Of a stretch of DNA of 8,902 bases, positions 6,820 through 8,902 are shown piece by piece. Below the pieces are notes generated by a model. It saw nothing but the letters and a program-made list of their open reading frames with translations. It was not told where the DNA came from and searched no databases. The stretch's first letter is position 1. Each line of letters starts with the position of its first letter. Position numbers and translations under genes: made by a program. Origin of the DNA: Lentisphaera sp. (GTDB lineage Bacteria; Verrucomicrobiota; Lentisphaeria; Victivallales; GWF2-50-93); contig DYMC01000067.1 in NCBI GenBank assembly GCA_020721745.1, positions 1 to 8,902 on the forward strand, written 5' to 3'.

Positions 6820-7233
6820 ATGGAAGAACTTTCTGCGAAGAAGAAGCGGTTGCTGGTGGTTGAAGACGACACGTCGTTCGCCCGCATGATACAGCTCCTG
6901 CTGTCGAGGCATGGCTTCGAGGTTTTGACCTCTCCTGGGGTTGCCGACGCGAAATCGAAGCTCGGGGCGGATGGCGGTGGTTTTGAACTGATAGTCCTGG
7001 ATCTCATGATGCCGGAGGAAAACGGGTTTGACTTTCTCAACTGGCGTGATAGTGCTCCGGACCAGGTCAAGGCGATTCCCGTGGTGATAAACACGGCGAA
7101 GAAGGTGAGCGAGGGGGAGAGGGCTTTTCTGCTCTCCCGTGCTAAATGCATTGTGGAGAAGGGGATGGACTTCACGACACAGATAGTCAAGACCGTGCTC
7201 GATGTATCTTCCGGGGGAGGGGCTGCGGCATGA
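6820..7233 (+). CDS. Stand-alone response regulator receiver domain protein
   Basis: The 137-aa protein is a single CheY-like REC domain with no output domain. The conserved sites are in place: acidic pocket in VVEDD (13-17), phosphoacceptor Asp61 in IVLDLMMPEENG (58-69), the switch Thr92 in PVVINTAKK (87-95) and Lys114 in CIVEKGMD (110-117). The REC fold fills almost the whole length, followed by a short Gly/Ala-rich tail. It should be phosphorylated by a histidine kinase and signal by protein contact, not by DNA binding; no kinase is in the window. The start at 6820 gives the usual short lead before the first beta strand, with a poor Shine-Dalgarno. Its stop overlaps the next start (ATGA), so the two products are translationally coupled, an unusual pairing of a signalling protein with an exported repeat protein. 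Confidence 0.93.
   Translation: MEELSAKKKRLLVVEDDTSFARMIQLLLSRHGFEVLTSPGVADAKSKLGADGGGFELIVLDLMMPEENGFDFLNWRDSAPDQVKAIPVVINTAKKVSEGERAFLLSRAKCIVEKGMDFTTQIVKTVLDVSSGGGAAA
7216..7220 (+). promoter_or_regulatory. Ribosome binding site deciding the start of the repeat protein
   Basis: GGAGG, inside the longer purine run GGGGGAGGGG (7213-7222), lies 9 bases before the ATG at 7230. It is the strongest Shine-Dalgarno in the window and supports this start over any extension upstream. It sits inside the last codons of the receiver gene. Confidence 0.7.
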
Positions 7234-8822
7234 TTGCTCGTCCACTCATTTTTTTTGCCATATTTTCAATATCATCGGCGGTCTTTGCTTTCGACATTGG
7301 CCTTCCGCCTCTTTTCGACAACGACGAGGAGCTGTCTTTGGAGAAGAAAGACGACGAGCTCAGGATGTTCGGTCCCCTTGTCGAGATTTCGTCCAAGGAG
7401 GAGCGGGGCCGGGAACTGGCGGCTGTCCGTCCGATTTGGTCGAGGGAGGATTCGGAGGGGCTTTATTCCTTTGACGTGCTGTGGCCGTTTTTTGCGTATC
7501 GCGAGAACGACTTCGAGAAATACTGGAGGCTTTTCCTGCTTTATTCCGGGAGGGCGAAGCCGCAGGTTGGGGATGGAGCGGCGGAAAAACCGCATGTCGG
7601 CCTTGTGCCGTTGTGGTTTCACGGCCGCGATGACGATGGGGAGGGATATTGGGCTTTGTTTCCGTTCTACGGCGAGCTGCGCGACTTCATAGGCTACGAT
7701 TCGATATACTACGTCATGTTTCCGGTCTATCTGCGGACTCGCAAGGGGCAGATGAATGGCGAGGCCTGGTTCTGGCCGATATGGAACTGGGACGAGAGCC
7801 CGTCGTTCAGGAAGTTCCGTTTTTTTCCGTTTTACGCCTATCACGACAGGCCCGGCGCCTTCCGGCGTGCTTCGTATGTATGGCCGTTCTACCATTCCGC
7901 CGAATACTACAGTGCGAAGGACGGGGGCGGGGGGTGGATGCTCTGGCCGTTTTACGGGGAGAACCGTTTCAAGGACTTGAAGTCCTGGAGTGTGCTCTGG
8001 CCTTTCTTCTCTGGCTACGAGAGGGAGAAGGGTGCCGACGGCGAGGATGGCTCTGGATTCAACGCGCCCTGGCCGATACTGCAATACAGGAGGAATGTGG
8101 ACAGGGACGAGAAGAACGAGAAGTGGAGGTTCTACCTATGGCCGCTCATTGGGCGTTCGGAGAGGAAGGACTCCGAGTATCAGTTTCTGCTATGGCCGTT
8201 CATCTCCTCGCAGTATACTTCTGGCGACAGTGGCGACGTGGAGTGGGTGTGGATACTGCCGTTCTACTGGTCGAAGCATGCGAGGGACCGCAAGGGTGAG
8301 ATGGCCGAAACGTACCGGAATTTCTACCCGTTTGTGTCCATTTTGCGGAAGGGCAATTTTTGCGAAATTCGCGCCTTGGATTTGTGGTTCCAGCGGAACA
8401 TGCCTGCAGTGGAACGCAACTGGGCGCCTCTCTGGACGCTTTTCAACTACCAGTCCACGGGGGAGGCTTTCCGCTATGATTTTCTCTGGGGGCTCGTGAA
8501 GTATTTCGACTCCCCGGAGGAGGGGGAGGGTTTTTCCTTGCAGCCTTTCTACAGGAGTTGCTCCAGATTCAAGGATGACGATGACGATTGGGCCGAAGAC
8601 GAAGACGAGGAGGCTTGCGAAGACGATAATGACATGGACTGGGAGGACTTGGACGGCTTCGATGCCGATATTGATTTCGACCTTGCGGGGGGCGATGCTG
8701 ATGGCCCGGCCAGGGAGGGTGTTTCCCAGAGGGATTATCTTTTGGGCTTTGTCAGGACGAGAAGCTACAGCGACGGGTCTGTTGTCCTGAGACTGTTCTG
8801 GTTTGCGGAGATCGAATTCTGA
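7230..8822 (+). CDS. Exported aromatic repeat protein (W/F-P-F-Y repeats) with acidic C-terminal segment
   Basis: I do not recognise a named family. The 530-aa protein begins with a Sec signal peptide (MIARPLIFFAIFSISSAVFA, likely cut after Ala20). After a charged stretch come about 15 copies of a short aromatic motif, from LWPFFAY at 84 to LQPFYRS at 437, spaced mostly 17-24 residues apart, for example LFPFYGE, FWPIWNW, FFPFYAY, VWPFYHS, LWPFYGE, LWPFISS, ILPFYWS. Alternating aromatic and polar residues suggest repeated beta strands, perhaps a barrel or propeller at the outer membrane. Residues 449-484 are extremely acidic (23 of 36 are Asp or Glu). The last domain ends VLRLFWFAEIEF, with a terminal Phe as in many outer-membrane proteins. 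No lipobox is seen. A strong ribosome site and a 4-nt overlap tie it to the receiver gene. Surface or outer-membrane location is inference; function is unknown. Confidence 0.85.
   Translation: MIARPLIFFAIFSISSAVFAFDIGLPPLFDNDEELSLEKKDDELRMFGPLVEISSKEERGRELAAVRPIWSREDSEGLYSFDVLWPFFAYRENDFEKYWRLFLLYSGRAKPQVGDGAAEKPHVGLVPLWFHGRDDDGEGYWALFPFYGELRDFIGYDSIYYVMFPVYLRTRKGQMNGEAWFWPIWNWDESPSFRKFRFFPFYAYHDRPGAFRRASYVWPFYHSAEYYSAKDGGGGWMLWPFYGENRFKDLKSWSVLWPFFSGYEREKGADGEDGSGFNAPWPILQYRRNVDRDEKNEKWRFYLWPLIGRSERKDSEYQFLLWPFISSQYTSGDSGDVEWVWILPFYWSKHARDRKGEMAETYRNFYPFVSILRKGNFCEIRALDLWFQRNMPAVERNWAPLWTLFNYQSTGEAFRYDFLWGLVKYFDSPEEGEGFSLQPFYRSCSRFKDDDDDWAEDEDEEACEDDNDMDWEDLDGFDADIDFDLAGGDADGPAREGVSQRDYLLGFVRTRSYSDGSVVLRLFWFAEIEF
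7476..8558 (+). repeat. Protein-level repeat array, [LVFMI]-[WFYL]-P-[FILV]-[FYWI] motif
   Basis: The motif recurs near residues 84, 125, 143, 163, 181, 198, 217, 238, 256, 280, 303, 321, 342, 365 and 438, with a looser PLWTLFNY copy near 400. Typical spacing is 17-24 residues. Between the motifs are charged loops rich in Arg, Asp and Gly. The DNA is not a tandem repeat; conservation is only at the protein level, so the array is old. Confidence 0.75.
8574..8681 (+). other. Acidic segment of the repeat protein
   Basis: This stretch encodes residues 449-484, where Asp and Glu make up 23 of 36 positions, with no basic residues. It separates the aromatic repeat array from the last about 45 residues. 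An extended, metal-binding or charge-shielding linker is possible, but nothing in the sequence decides between these. Confidence 0.7.
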
Positions 8823-8830
8823 TCGTGTCT

Positions 8831-8859
8831 TTGTCAATTTCAGGTTTCCGTGGTATACT
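8831..8859 (+). promoter_or_regulatory. Candidate sigma70-type promoter firing out of the right edge
   Basis: TTGTCA (8831-8836) and TATACT (8854-8859) are separated by exactly 17 bases, a near-consensus arrangement and the best promoter in the window. The same TATACT -10 is used in the promoter of the receiver gene. It begins 9 bases after the stop of the repeat protein and must serve a gene starting beyond the window. No terminator hairpin is seen between that stop and this promoter. Confidence 0.55.
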
Positions 8860-8902
8860 ATCATTTTTTTGTTTTCGTTGCTTTCTGAAATAGTGTCGGA
8901 CA

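Noticed and set aside
7146..7229. Upstream extension of the repeat protein
   Set aside because: It would bury the signal peptide and overlap the receiver gene by 88 bases; the ATG at 7230 has the strong GGAGG site.
7272..8084. 270-aa minus-strand frame opposite the repeat protein
   Set aside because: The plus strand has a signal peptide, a strong ribosome site and ordered repeats; the antisense frame has none of these.
1..8902. CRISPR array, tRNA, insertion sequence or attachment site
   Set aside because: I found no direct-repeat array, cloverleaf, transposase frame or flanking repeats around the RM cassette when reading both strands by eye.

Overview
The window looks like a bacterial chromosome. 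A defence cassette lies on the minus strand between housekeeping genes, and a divergent plus-strand pair lies to the right. The organism is Gram-negative-like: an exported, aromatic-rich repeat protein ends in a C-terminal Phe. Shine-Dalgarno signals are weak at most starts, and the tyrosyl-tRNA synthetase is the bacterial KFGKT type. A PVC-group lineage (Lentisphaerae, Kiritimatiellae or similar) is my tentative inference and is not proven by the sequence.

Layout, in minus-strand order from right to left: tyrS (6717-5443); a fused nuclease-methyltransferase gene of restriction-modification type (5420 leftward, frameshifted at an A6 run, its severed C-terminus running to 3305); a DUF488 protein with an extra N-terminal domain (3250-2366); a conserved protein of unknown function (2366-1530); a two-domain specificity subunit HsdS (1507-101); and the first 30 codons of a ComF-like gene (91 to the left edge). 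Gaps are 22, 54, -1, 22 and 9 bases, with no visible terminator, so the whole block may be one transcript starting at tyrS.

On the plus strand, a stand-alone receiver-domain protein (6820-7233) overlaps by 4 nt an exported 530-aa protein (7230-8822). That protein is built from about 15 repeats of a W/F-P-F-F/Y motif and has a highly acidic segment near its C-terminus. The 102-bp tyrS/receiver intergenic region carries overlapping back-to-back promoter-like elements. Another good promoter at 8831-8859 fires out of the right edge.

The most interesting part is the restriction-modification cassette. The catalytic subunit carries its own PD-(D/E)xK nuclease domain. No translocase HsdR is present. 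Two accessory genes are embedded between the M and S genes. The first TRD of HsdS is visibly more AT-rich than the rest. The frameshift in the methyltransferase could be an inactivating mutation, a slippage switch or a homopolymer sequencing error.
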